In this document: positions 1-10,921 of the stretch, one piece after another
Layout of the letters: every line of letters starts with the position of its first letter
Position numbering within the stretch: position 1 is the stretch's first letter
NCBI RefSeq assembly: GCF_900246225.1
Contig: NC_039308.1
Location: forward strand, 6,355,586-6,419,585
Source of the DNA: Astatotilapia calliptera
Taxonomy: Eukaryota; Chordata; Actinopteri; Cichliformes; Cichlidae
Length of the DNA: 64,000 nucleotides
Direction: 5' to 3'
The notes under the pieces: generated by a model
Database searches by the model: none
What the model was told of the DNA's origin: nothing
The model's input: the letters and a program-made list of their open reading frames with translations, nothing else
Position numbers and translations under genes: made by a program

Positions 1-1080
1 GAATTATATTAATGAAGAAAACTGCAAAACAAACTAATAAAGTGAACAAATGGACTGATTTACCCATGTGTGGCTGATGCCATCACATTCACAAAGGGTT
101 AAAATGGGAATGTCTATAATTTGGATTTTAATTGCAGGACATTTTATTAAAGCAATTTATCAAGAGCAAAGCATCAATTAATAACAATCACGAAATAATA
201 TTGAAATTGGCAGAATTATACTTTTCTAATTAACCAACTCTGAGCTAATGCTGACCTTGTTTTAATCCTTGTGAGGGAGGAGGTTAGGGGGAATGAGCGT
301 GCCTTGAGCACTGATGCCCTTATCTCTTCCATGTAGGTATGACCCATTAGGAGACACATCAACGGGAAACAAGTTAAATCCAAATCCTTTTGAATTAATA
401 TTCTAACATGGTAAAAAGGAGCAGAGAAAAAGCCAAAATAAATACAAAAACAGTTTGCAGGTTCACAGTCCAGCAGTCGATCCCTCTGGGGTCTCTGCTG
501 GAATCTTCAACATCTTAGGTCCGATCTTCTGAACTGCTCATCATGCAGAAGACAAAGGGAAGAACCCTGTATCACTTTTTCACCTCACCCCTCTCTCTGA
601 CTTTTCCAGATATATTATTTAAAGCAACTTTAAAAATCACTTCATTATTTTTCTTTTCTATGCAGTACTTAATTTGTCAATAATTCCAGCACATATGAAT
701 GTTCAGTCACACATGAATATGCTTCATTTCATGCCTTATTTAAGTTATGGTATTTCTCTTCAATTACATTTCTCTTACTTTATCTTATTCAGAATCATGT
801 ATTATTATGGGTTGGCAGCACATTTCTTATCTTTCACGTTTTTCCAGACACACATAAATCTTAGGCATTTTCCAAACACACACAGACACTAAGCTGCCAA
901 GGTCAAACCTGGATCATGTCTGTGCAGACACAATCTGGACATTAGAATAGTTTTCATTAATCAAACTTATATATGGATTATATCTTTAGTTAGGAATAAA
1001 GATGATTTACTATTAGCAAATACGGATAAGGTCTGTTATAGCACTCCTTATCAGTTCAAACATAAAAGACCTTTTACTCT
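1..1080. other. Non-coding, probably mmp11 intron or upstream sequence
   Basis: I see no exon, RNA gene or recognisable mobile element here. If the mmp11 exons starting at 2719 are joined to earlier exons, this is intronic. I looked for the cysteine-switch motif and the furin-site exon of stromelysin-3 and did not find them. Confidence 0.4.
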
Positions 1081-1084
1081 CTGG

Positions 1085-1300
1085 CACTAGCACCAATGGT
1101 GAACAATGGGCTGTGAGGTCAGTTTCTGGATCATAGTCCAGTGTTTGCCAGTGGTGCTGGTTTCAGTCATTATTTAAATGTACAGTTTAAAAGGTTGGGG
1201 AAACCTGCAGTCAGCTGAGACTAGATGTCACTTGGATGAGGGATGAAACATTTCTCCAACCAAAAACGCTACGCCCAGATGAACAGAATCAACTTTTTTT
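1085..1300 (+). repeat. Penelope-like (PLE) terminal fragment
   Basis: A dispersed repeat ending in a run like GATGAGGGATGAAACATTTC followed by ...CCCAGATGAACAGAATCAAC. Related copies sit at about 4840-4990, 15890-16220 and 22495-22690, in both orientations. The link to Penelope-like retroelements comes from the coding remnant adjoining the copy near 5.1 kb, so the family name is an inference. Confidence 0.45.
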
Positions 1301-2244
1301 TAAAGACCCAGGCACAAATCTTAGGCATGACTCCTGCTGTCATAGTAAACCAGGAAACACTAAACCAGATGTCTCCCAGCCAAGACTGAGAGAGGATTAT
1401 GGAACAAATGCAACATAGGACTTGTTTGGTGGGATTTTTAATAGCATGCCTCTGGCTACATATTGTATCAAACCAGAAGAGTCATTTGGCATCAGATTCA
1501 TGATACTTACAATGTCATAACAGCTCTCTTCTTTTTCAGCGTCCTGCCACACTTCACTTTGTCAGCAATTCAAGTTCTAACTTGTGTACATGTTACTTTC
1601 ATGAGTCATTTTTAGAACTACTGCTATATTGTGTTTAATATTATGTACTCAGTTAAAATCTATCACGCGACCATTTTTGTATAACATACTTTGTACACAT
1701 TAAAATAGGCTAGCCACTAGTTTACTGGGTGCAGCGTAGAATTGCATCATGTGCCTAATATGTAGCTTATTGACATACTTTAATGTCAAAGCATGTCCTA
1801 CATAGTTTTCTTACAGAAACGTTGGTCCACTGAAATTTCAACTAGTCAACAAGTCCACATAAAGAGTCGTTTGACCATTGTATCATTTCTTCTAGCTAAA
1901 TAATGCAATCCAAGTATAATTCTACAAGCAGACATTCCCTTTAACAGCTACTCACTTTTTTGGCATATTTAATTATACCAGTCATGTCCTACTGTAAAAG
2001 TAAGATAAATATTTAATTTTGTTCTTACACATGTCTTCATGCCTCGCAGTCCTGAACATGATGACTCAATAACTGAAACCAGTCCATTTAGCATTTACCA
2101 ATATCACTAAAAGCAAACTAATTTAGGACACAAGCAGTTCTCATTATTACCATATGACAACAAAATGAACCTTTTCAGGGATTGGCAATGCATTAAATGT
2201 TGTGCTTCAAAATATTTTTGTGGATGAGCACTGCCGTTCAGCAG

Positions 2245-2330
2245 TTGGGTGAACCCTAACCATTAAAAATGAATGCCTAACCCTGACCCTAAACCTAACC
2301 ATAACCTGATTGTAACCCTGACACTAAAAC
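2245..2330. repeat. Degenerate CCCTAA-like (telomere-type) repeat
   Basis: Several imperfect copies of CCTAACCCTGACCCTAAACC-type sequence precede a (CA)n tract. They are not perfect TTAGGG-complement tandem units, so this is at most a degenerate telomere-like or dispersed fish repeat. Confidence 0.4.
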
Positions 2331-2423
2331 CACATTTTGAGCCTCAAAAAGGCCTTCAAACTGGTGAGGACCGGTGAGTGTGTCCTCACAAGTGACTGTT
2401 GGTTCTCACAAGTATAGTAGAAT

Positions 2424-2424
<1 letters not shown>

Positions 2425-2509
<85 letters not shown>
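2425..2509. repeat. (CA)n microsatellite
   Basis: An uninterrupted CA dinucleotide run of about 42 units. Apparent open frames across it on both strands (poly-HT, poly-CV) are artefacts of the repeat. Confidence 0.98.
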
Positions 2510-2511
<2 letters not shown>

Positions 2512-2718
2512 AGAAAGATTGTTGATTTATGTATCTGCACAACACTGCCAATCAGATGTGTATAAGGGTCACTGAATGATGTGTATTATTTAGAACTAAT
2601 ACTTAGAATTAAGAGTTGCACTGTACTCAATTTGCAACATGCTTAGCATAGAGAAAGAGCATCAAAAGAATGATATGTGGTAGGTTTACCTCGTCCTCTA
2701 AAAGAAGTAATTGTGTAG

Positions 2719-4601
2719 GTACTGGCATGGGGACAACTTACCATTCGATGGTCCAGGAGGAATCCTTGCTCACGCCTATTTCCCCCAGACACAGAGAGAG
2801 GGAGAAGTCCACTTTGACTACGATGAGCACTGGACAGTGGGCAATAATGCTGGTAAGTACATTTGAAAAGCTTTGAGCTGATTGGAACCAAAAATAACTA
2901 CTCTCAGTTTGACTGCCCTCCTCTGTTTGCTTTTTTAGGCACAGACCTCCTCCAAGTGGCAGCTCATGAGTTTGGCCACGTTTTGGGCCTGCAGCACTCC
3001 CTTGAGCCCGATGCTGTGATGTGCCCATTCTATAGTGACGCTTACCCTCTGCAGCTGAGTGAGGATGACAAAAGGGGCATTCAGTATCTGTACGGATCCC
3101 CTCGGCATGCGCCACCTGTGATGACAGAGACCAATGAGATTGAGACTGAACTGGTGAGGCCCTTGAAAATACATGTATTTACTTAGAAAAATATAAGCCA
3201 TTCTGTATTTTGCTGCTTTGCATGATAGTTTATAGACAAAAATATTCAGACTAAGTTTGTTGCTGTGTTCCAGCCAAATGCTTGCAAAACAAACTTTGAT
3301 GCTGTATCCATGATCAGGGGAGAGCTCTTCTTCTTTAAGTCTCAATATATTTGGCGAATACGTGATGGGCAGCTACAAGCTGGCTATCCAGCTTTATCAT
3401 CACGCCACTGGAAAGGAATTCCAGAACACATTGATGCTGCGTTTGAAGACAAGTCTGGCAACATCTGGTTCTTCCAAGGTACAGACGCGAACTAGACAGT
3501 TTTTTTCTGGGGGACACATTAAACAAGTATTTTCCACAAAATATCCTTTGTTCCTCAAAACTAGTCAAGCAAAAGTGATTTTGATAACTTTAATGATATG
3601 TAGGGATTGCTAATTAGGAAGCTGAAAGTTAAAGTTGTTAGGCAGTCAGAATGTAAAGAAAACAGCTATCAATGACTTTGCCAATGTAGTTTACCTTAAA
3701 GGAAGATAGAGATGGACTGTAAAATTCTTAACTGCCACGTGGAAGTTAAAATAGTGAGTGAAAGGGAGTGAAGTCTTTATAAAATGTGTGTCTGGTGAGT
3801 TCAGTTAAGGGAGAAAGAAACTCAGGAGCCAATCAGTGATGAGAAAGTGAAGAGAGGAAATGAGGTAAATCTGAGGAAACGTGGGAACATGAGGAAAAAG
3901 GTTAAATAAAATAATAATCTTCACAGTGACACACGAGTTTATGGTAGAAATATGTAGCCTTGAATGTTGTTGTTACATGGTTGTTCTTTTTCACAAGGAT
4001 GTGCTTTACATGTATTCAGCTGGGATGATTTCTAGAAACAACATCCTGGTGACTTATTAATTGTAATTAATTAATTATATTAATTAATTTTAATTATTAC
4101 TTATCAGGTGACAGCTACTGGGTTTTTGATGCTGAAAGGAAGATAACAGGGCCAGATTCAGTGAGACGGCTGGGTCTTCCTGTAACAGACATTGAAGCAG
4201 CTTTGAAGTGGGAAGAGGACCATACTGAGAAAGTCTACTTCTTCAAGTCGAGTTACTACTGGTCCTTCAATATTCAGGATAATCGAATTAATGACTTACA
4301 CCCTCGCAGCATTTACGAGTGGAGGGGAATGCCCAGCCACATCGATGGAGCCTTTTTGGACAGATATGGTGAGGAGTGTAATCTCTGCCTCTGACTTAGT
4401 GACTTGTACGTCTAGAGAAAGTTTTAACATGTACGTCTGGAGTTCACTGTTGCATTCTTTTGCCCTTTGACAGGCTATGCCAATTTCCTGAGTGGAATGC
4501 ACTACTGGAAGTTTGACCCTGTGGCACTGAAGGTACTGGAAGGCTACCCCCGGAGCATCGGCATGGATTTCTTTGGCTGCTCTGCCTCTCTGTCCAAATA
4601 A
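2719..4601 (+). CDS. mmp11: Matrix metalloproteinase-11 (stromelysin-3), 3' five exons
   Basis: A secreted zinc endopeptidase of the matrixin family, known for tissue remodelling. Five exons join in frame: 2719-2852, 2939-3153, 3274-3478, 4108-4368 and 4474-4601 (TAA at 4599), giving the last 313 residues. Exon 1 here carries DNLPFDGPGGILAHAYFP and FDYDEHWTVG. Exon 2 carries the zinc-binding helix HEFGHVLGLQH and the Met-turn region (AVMCPFY). Exons 3-5 encode the four-bladed hemopexin domain (FDAVSMIRGELFFFK, WFFQG, YWKFDP), bounded by cysteines in NACKT and FFGCS. Similarity to MMP11 is strong throughout, including the blade sequence ASRHW/SSRHW. The first base of exon 1 completes a codon from an unseen upstream exon. 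The signal peptide, cysteine switch and furin site are therefore outside the window or lost. All splice junctions are GT-AG. Confidence 0.95.
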
Positions 4602-4835
4602 GTTACATCTGCATTACTTTTACAGATCATTTTTTCTGTTAAATTTCCCATACAAAACACTCAAGATGTTTTGGCTATATTCAATCTGATAGATTTCATG
4701 AATTTGACTCTAAAGGAAGTGTCTTTATTTGCCTTTTGCAGAGCCAGAAATGTTTCTGTCAGTGTCAGAATACAATCTGGAGAAAGCTAGTTAAAATTGT
4801 TAGTGTCAGTTCAATAAAAACTTCAGATCCAAGCT
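4602..4835 (+). other. mmp11: mmp11 3' UTR with polyadenylation signal
   Basis: AT-rich sequence follows the stop codon, with AATAAA at 4813-4818. A Penelope-like repeat begins right after it. Confidence 0.6.
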
Positions 4836-4839
4836 TATA

Positions 4840-5300
4840 TCCCCCCATCTCAGCTGACTGCAGGCTTCCCCAACCTTATAAACAGTACGTTTGCATAATG
4901 ACTAAAACTGGCACCAGTGGCTAACAATGGGCTGTGAGGTCAGTTTCATGGTCATTATTATGCAAATTGGCATGATGTTTTGGGAAAATGCATCTCAGCT
5001 GTTCCGATACTCGTGACACATAAGGGTTCACTAAGGGTTTTTGCTTAGGCAGCAGTTGTCTGTCTTCTCTCCTGGATCGGCTGGAGCTTTCTTTAAGCAC
5101 CTTCCCAGCTTTGACAAATGTCCAGCTGAGATAACCACATTTACTCAGGGCCTTCTTGATGTCATGTTCTTCTGTTTCCCAGGCCCGTCTTTGTAAATGG
5201 TATCATGGCTATTGATCAATGATGAAAGAAGTCACTTGGAAGATGAACAAAACTCCCACTGAAAATTCTACATCCAGATAAACAGAATTAACTTTCTGGA
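4840..5300 (-). mobile_element. Penelope-like retroelement fragment
   Basis: On the minus strand, 5200-5040 reads HDIKKALSKCGYLSWTFVK and continues with KESSSRSRRED. A motif of this type (…ALxKCGYPxWAFVK…) occurs at the end of the reverse transcriptase of fish Penelope-like elements. The flanks carry the GACTGCAGG/TTCCCCAACC terminal repeat shared with the copies at 1.1, 15.9 and 22.5 kb. It is 5' truncated. Family assignment rests on motif recall. Confidence 0.5.
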
Positions 5301-5925
5301 ACTGCTTAAAATGATAACTCATAGTACTCATGCACTGAGTATTCAAAACCCACACACTCATAAACTGTTCTTTTGAGTGTTTGAATAGTTTTAATTAAGG
5401 GATTAAGGCAAACACTTTCTTACATTAGTCTGGCATTATTGATGAGTTGCGTCAGTGGTAGAAACAAACAAACAACAACAATAAAAAAAATGTGTAGTTT
5501 TGATTTGATTGAAATTTTCAAACTCACTTTCAAGGATTCGGAGTTATTTACACGCTTTAAAAATATTTAAGAGTATTCTCCTGTTGTGTTAGCTGTTCAT
5601 TAACCATACACACCTACTGGAGCCACCGACTATATTGTTTGTTGGCTTACAACCACAGATTGCATCTAAAAATGATAGATGTAGCTTCCTGGTTTGAAGA
5701 GGGAAGTCAGTGTGGATGTGCCTGAATCCTAAATTCTACTCCAATGTTCAGCAGGGAGCAACTCCTCTGCTTGCAGAGCCATATTTTTGCCATTTGATAG
5801 CAACAGTGGAGACAGATAGGAAAGCAAAGAGAGAGAGGGTGGAAGACATGCAGCAAAGAGTCCCAGGTCAGATTCACTGTATTCTGGTCATGTGGTATAT
5901 ATGTGTATATCTGACCATGTATGTT
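5301..5925. other. No gene recognised
   Basis: AT-rich intergenic sequence. I see no supported coding exon or RNA gene. Confidence 0.4.
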
Positions 5926-5929
5926 TAGG

Positions 5930-6075
5930 GGTGGCTACATCTCGGGAGGTAGAGCAGGTAATCTACTAATTGGAAAAGTGGTTATAAGAAGTGGTTATAG
6001 CTGTGCTAATAGAATAGCTCTACAGATGGCAGGTTCAAGTATCTCACCAAATGCTGCATGGATTGTACAGAGGAC
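5930..6075 (+). mobile_element. Degenerate tRNA-derived SINE fragment
   Basis: Contains CTCGGGAGGTAGAGCAGGT and, further on, CAGGTTCAAGTAT. These match the A-box and B-box regions of the clearer SINE-like copy on the minus strand near 63.3-63.5 kb. Pol III promoter boxes are imperfect. Confidence 0.4.
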
Positions 6076-6284
6076 TGGCCGCTACAAGTTGTGATATGTT
6101 TTTTTTAAAAAGAAATTTTTCTCTGAGTAGAATAAAAAATGAATAAAAATGTAAAAGGTTTTCCTAAGTAGTAACTTCAACCACAGTTTAGTTCTGAGAA
6201 AAATTGCTTTAACTAAATTCCCCCTCAGCTGTCCCCAAATGTGTGTTGTCATTGTCTATATAAACATGTACAAATCCAGTTTTA

Positions 6285-7390
6285 CAGAACTGTGGACACT
6301 GTGAAAAATGTAAATAAAAACAGAGAATTATGATTTGCAAATATCAAATACATTTGCAAATAAACCCAGAAATTATTCAAAGTAGAAGATACAAAACATG
6401 GTTAAACTGAGAAAATGTACCATTTTAAGAAATAGGTATTTTTAATGGGAGCAACACATCTCAGAAAACTTAGGGGCATAATTACATCTGTGTAGTGTCC
6501 CTTCCTCTTTTCACTACATTCTGTAAATGTGTGGGAGCTGAGGAGAGCGGAACGTGGTCCCGTTCTTGTCTCATGGAGGATTATAGCTGCTCAGCAGTCC
6601 TGGGTCTTCTTTGCCATATACTTCATGATGCTCCCAATGTTCTCAGTTGGTGAAAAGCCTGGACTGCAGGCATGTCAGTTCAACATCTGCACTCTTCTAC
6701 CACGATGCTGCTGAAACAGGTACTGTATGTGGTTCAGCATTTTCTTACTGAAACATGCAAGGCCTTCCCTGAAAAACACGTAATCTTGGTGGAGCACACG
6801 TTACTCTAAAACCTTGATATGTCTTTCAGGATTGATAAAGCATTTCCAGCTGTGCAAGATGCCAATTTCATAGGCACTGATACATATCTAGACCATCAGA
6901 TATGCAGGCTTTCAACTGAGTGCTGATAAAAAGCTTGATATTCCTCCTTCCTCTTTAGTTCAGAGGACATGTTTCCAAAAACGTATTTCAAAGTGTTCTG
7001 AATTTTTTCACTTTACCTCAGTCCATTTTATCTTAGCTTTGGTACATTAGGGTCACGTTCTTCGCACAACAGATAATTAACTTACTGAAAATGATGAGAT
7101 ATTCAAAGTTTTTCACTGACAATATCTATTCTGAAATTGTTCCACAACTTGAAGACTTTTTTTTTGTAGATAGACGAACCTCTGACCATGTTTACTTGCA
7201 GCTCCAAGATGCTTCTTTTACACTCAGTCATGTTTCTAACCTGTTGCCAATTAACCCAGCTATTTTTTTTTAAACCACTTACTTTTCCAGCGTTTTGTTG
7301 CCTGTCCCACCCTTTTGAGACATGTTTTTGGCATCAAACTCAAAATGAGCCAACCTTCTTACAGAGGTACATTTTCTGAGTTTAAAGGGC
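6285..7390. mobile_element. Decayed, internally deleted DNA transposon
   Basis: The left edge reads GTGGACACTGTGAAAAATGT then AAATAAAAACAGAGAAT. The right part contains TTTTTGGCATCAAACTCAAA and ATGAGCCAAC. Between them lies antisense-looking transposase DNA (…GGTGAAAAGCCTGGACTGCAG…, …GCAAGGCCTTCCCTGAAAAA…). I recognise this layout as a common teleost DNA transposon but cannot name its superfamily with confidence. No intact reading frame remains. Confidence 0.45.
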
Positions 7391-8828
7391 TGATATGTCC
7401 TATATTGTATTGCTAATAAAAATATGGGTTTGTAAGATGTATAAATCATTACTTTCTGTTTTATTTAGATTTAACACAATATACTTACCTTTTGGAATTG
7501 GCTTTGTACATACATGTGTGTGGCTGGCCCTGTGAAACTGGGTTAGTGGTTTTACTGCTTCACTCTCCTTTGACCTCATCCACGGGCCATTTAGCCCCTC
7601 GGAAAACGATCTGCAAGTCATTTCTTTAAAAGAAAAATCAGGACCAGCCAGGAAATGATGCATTACTATAATAATGTAATTGTTCACAAAAGCAATTTCT
7701 AGCCTTTTATTCAGCTTCAGCAGAGGTAAACTGTTGTTCTGGCGCTGGCCTGATGTGAGAAACGATTGGTTTGCTTTTGCATTGTGTGGCACTGACAGCC
7801 TGTGTTGCAAATCCAGTTTATCCATTTTATTTTTTTATAACTAAACTAAATAGTATCCAGAATAAATGAAGCTTTGTGGTTAATCTTAAATTTTTAAGGT
7901 GCTACTTAAGGTTCTGTAGACAAGACAGACACATGCCTCACATCTGCTCTTTTCAGTGTTAAGGTTGTCTGCTGATTCCTCAGAAAACCACTGAGTGAAA
8001 TTTTTAAAAACATAAACAAAGGTAAACAAAACAAAAAGTCTCTGTGATATAAACTGTGGTTCACTTACAGTAATGCATATTTTTTATGGACATTACATAT
8101 TTTAGTTTGTATTCAGTACTGTTTGATATTTTTTGTAATAAACAGTGCAGGACACTGAGGATTGCAATGATTTGTAAAATACACTGGTGTGCTTGCAAAA
8201 AACAGCGGTCCATCATAGCATGGACAGTTAGCTGTAATTTTAATCATTGCAAATGTGCCTTTTATATAAACTCTCTGTTTACCATTATATTCAGGGGTAT
8301 TTCATGTGAATAAACCAGTTCTGTATTTACACAAAAACAAACTAATTTTCCTGTTTTTGAATTCAAGCTTTATAATAGAAAAAAAGTTTGTATGGAGGTG
8401 CTGAGTGAACTGAAAGAAACACGTCAATACTGTTCAGTGAACAGCATTGTGGTAAGTTGTCTTTAGCCTGCTGCTTTGATTCATATCAAGAAACCTGATC
8501 TCATTCCCAACATTTATGGACCATTTATGGACAATTCTTGCTACATTTAACACATCCCTTTAGCACTATTCTTAAACATACATGGTGCAACCACAGAATG
8601 GCTACATATATAACAACTAACAAAAGCATAAGGAGGCAGATGCTTTATAAGCTGACACAGTCATGAGTTAAACCCAGAACACAGAGATGGCTGTGCGGTC
8701 TTATGCCGTCTATTTGGCCTCTTAGCTGCGTGTTTGAGTCTTCCCTCTACACTATCTAGTGCTATATAATATTATACCTGCGAAGCATAATCAGTCATGT
8801 GCAGCATGTCTCCTCTGACTACATAGAT
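7391..8828. other. No gene recognised
   Basis: AT-rich sequence with scattered short repeats. An open frame at 7400-7825 on the minus strand has no recognisable domain and I do not call it. Confidence 0.35.
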
Positions 8829-10522
8829 GTGGACACCAGAGGTGGGACCAAGTCATTGTTTTGCAAGTCTCAAGTAAGTCTCAAGTCTTTATCCTCAAGT
8901 CTCAAGTCAAGTCTCAAGTAATGTCAGGCAAGTCAGAGTCGAGTCTCAAGTCACTGGTGTAAAAGTCCGAGTCAAGTCACAAGTCTGAAACTTTGAATTT
9001 CAAGTCCTTTCGAGTCTTTAAAAAAAAAAAAAAACAACGAAAAAATAATGTTGCAGTTATGCTAAATGTAAATGTTAGACCATGTAATTTTAAAATCTGT
9101 GTTTTTCTCAACACATGACAAAATAGTGAACTTAGAAAATATACACAAATTGTGAAATTGCACCTCTTTAAAATGCAGCTCAATTAAACCTAGCTCCAAG
9201 AATAATTTTCACCGACAGTTCTGAGATACGCTGCATGTTATTCTTGAATGCGGTTGTAGGACCAGCTTTAAAATCGCATGACAAAAATATCATACACATT
9301 AAAAAAACTGTATCACCAACGTAGCCTGGACAACATTTGCTAGTTAGATGAAGTCAGCTATCTCATCGTAGCATATTTATATGCATATTTATAATCATAC
9401 GCTTCTTGGAGTGAGTGCACACACTCATGAAGTTTAGTAACTTCCGGTCACTGCAACAAGCCCAGGTACAGTTTACCGACGGATGGGTGCAGGACCTTGA
9501 AATGCACCGTGTAGAAAGTAAAGACCATCGTACGTATCATAAGTTTACCAGTCTCACAAATCGTCGTCATAAATACACATTCGTTAACCGTTTATTAATA
9601 GGACCTTTGAGCTCAACGGTAATTAATTAGTAGTGGAAATAATTTCTGGTAGCATCACAGAAATGTAGCAGTGACAACAATACTGTATGCTGTAATCGTA
9701 CTGGGCAATTAGTGATACAAAACAACTGTTTTATCCTGTGAATAAAAGTATATGTTTTTGTCAGTGTACCATAATAACAGAGGCGAAACGCAATATTGTG
9801 TCAGGACAATTCACTATTTATGCACAATAAATAAAGGAGCATAGCGCGACAATTTCTGTTCAGCGCCAGACTTGCTTGTAACCTATATCACCAGTTATGT
9901 TATGAAAATGACGTATTAACTACTAAAAAACACTGACCTTCGTGTAAATGCTTGGAGCAGACTAACCTGTGAACTGGAGGGTTCTGGGACGTTATATTTG
10001 ACCTTTGAATGGCTGCAATCCAGGCCATCCGTCGCGTCTTTGTTACTTCGGAAACATGGCTCGAACAATTTCTCTTCAACGAGGTAATCCGATAACAACC
10101 GATCTCTTTACCCGTCGGCTTCCCGTGGCTGTCATGCGACCGGCTATTGCAGTTAATAATACAACAGCTTCTTGTGTTTCTTTTTATCGCTGTATAACTG
10201 ATTTTAATTGAAAGCCTGCGTGCGCTAGTACCGCTTGCCACGAGTTCCCAGAATCCTTTGCGGTTCTACCCGTGAATGACGTCACATTTTCAATCTCTAT
10301 ATAATATGCATGTTAGATTTTGTATTTGGGGTAAAATATCAAGTCTTTTCAAGTAAACAGGTTCAAGTCCAATTCAAGTCCCAAGTCATTGGTGTAAAAG
10401 TCCAAGTCAAGTCACAAGTCTTAGAACATTTTTTCAAGTCAAGTCTAAAGTCATAAAATTAATGACTCGAGTCTGACTCGAGTCCAAGTCATGTGACTCG
10501 AGTCCACACCTCTGGTGGACAC
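8829..10522 (-). mobile_element. DNA transposon with THAP exon, subterminal CAAGTC arrays, perfect 8-bp TSD
   Basis: The element spans 8837-10514. It begins CAGAGGTGGGACC and ends CACACCTCTG, and is flanked by GTGGACAC at 8829-8836 and 10515-10522, a perfect 8-bp target duplication. Both ends contain dozens of CAAGTC/GACTTG hexamers, which look like clustered transposase-binding sites. The interior on the minus strand has one coding exon with a THAP-like zinc finger (separate entry). An 8-bp TSD fits both hAT and P superfamilies; the THAP domain points to P-type. The rest of the transposase is missing, so this is a non-autonomous or decayed copy. Confidence 0.85.
9941..10241 (-). CDS. THAP-type zinc finger exon of a transposase (partial)
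   Basis: Reads from ATG at 10241 for about 100 residues. C2CH pattern: SCCIINC near residues 25-31, then W in MAWIAAIQR, then LVCSKHLHEG. Spacing between the second and third cysteines is about 63 residues, longer than in most THAP domains. The frame runs into a consensus donor (GAAG|GTCAGT) right after HLHEG, so this looks like a first exon whose downstream exons have been lost. Known THAP domains bind DNA in P-element-type transposases and their domesticated relatives such as THAP9. It lies wholly inside the transposon at 8837-10514. Confidence 0.6.
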
Positions 10523-10639
10523 CACGGCATCCCGCGCAGGGACATATCAAATTTTACACCATAAAAGCAAACTACTCTAATACAACATCTCACCTTCAAA
10601 AAGCAGCACAAAAGTGTACAAGGAATAGAATTTCTGAAA

Positions 10640-10921
10640 GTGGAAACATTTAAATATCCGTGGTCAAATCTCCAAAGCAACAGAGAGTGCATAAGAGAGA
10701 GGAAGAGGAGCATGGCGACAGTGTGGAGTGGGTGGAGAGGGGTTTGACAGGAGGATAGCAGCAAGAGCGAAAGGGAAGATTTCCAAGATGATAGTAAGAC
10801 CTGTTATGGCATAAGGTTTGGACGATGGCAGTGACCAGGAAGCAGAACTGGAGGTTGCAAAGTTGAAAATGCTAAGATTTTGATGGTGACTGATGAGAAC
10901 TGACAGAATAGAACTGAGTAC
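10640..10921 (+). mobile_element. Rex3/RTE-clade LINE relic, upstream half
   Basis: Sequence corresponding to the end of an RTE-type reverse transcriptase ORF (…ERKRSMATVWSGWRGV…, …VMAYGLE…-like). It continues at 12736 after removal of the hAT-like element and one TSD copy. Frames are broken by stops. Confidence 0.6.

Noticed and set aside
2324..2565. Open frames across the CA repeat (poly-HT and poly-CV)
   Set aside because: Dinucleotide repeats lack stops in most frames; no codon or domain evidence.
2670..2876. The 68-codon frame over the first mmp11 exon
   Set aside because: It is in a different frame from the metalloproteinase coding sequence, which is clearly homologous and splices in phase.
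9900..10241. Domesticated THAP host gene
   Set aside because: The exon lies between the ends and perfect TSD of a transposon and has no downstream exons in view; it is a transposase remnant.
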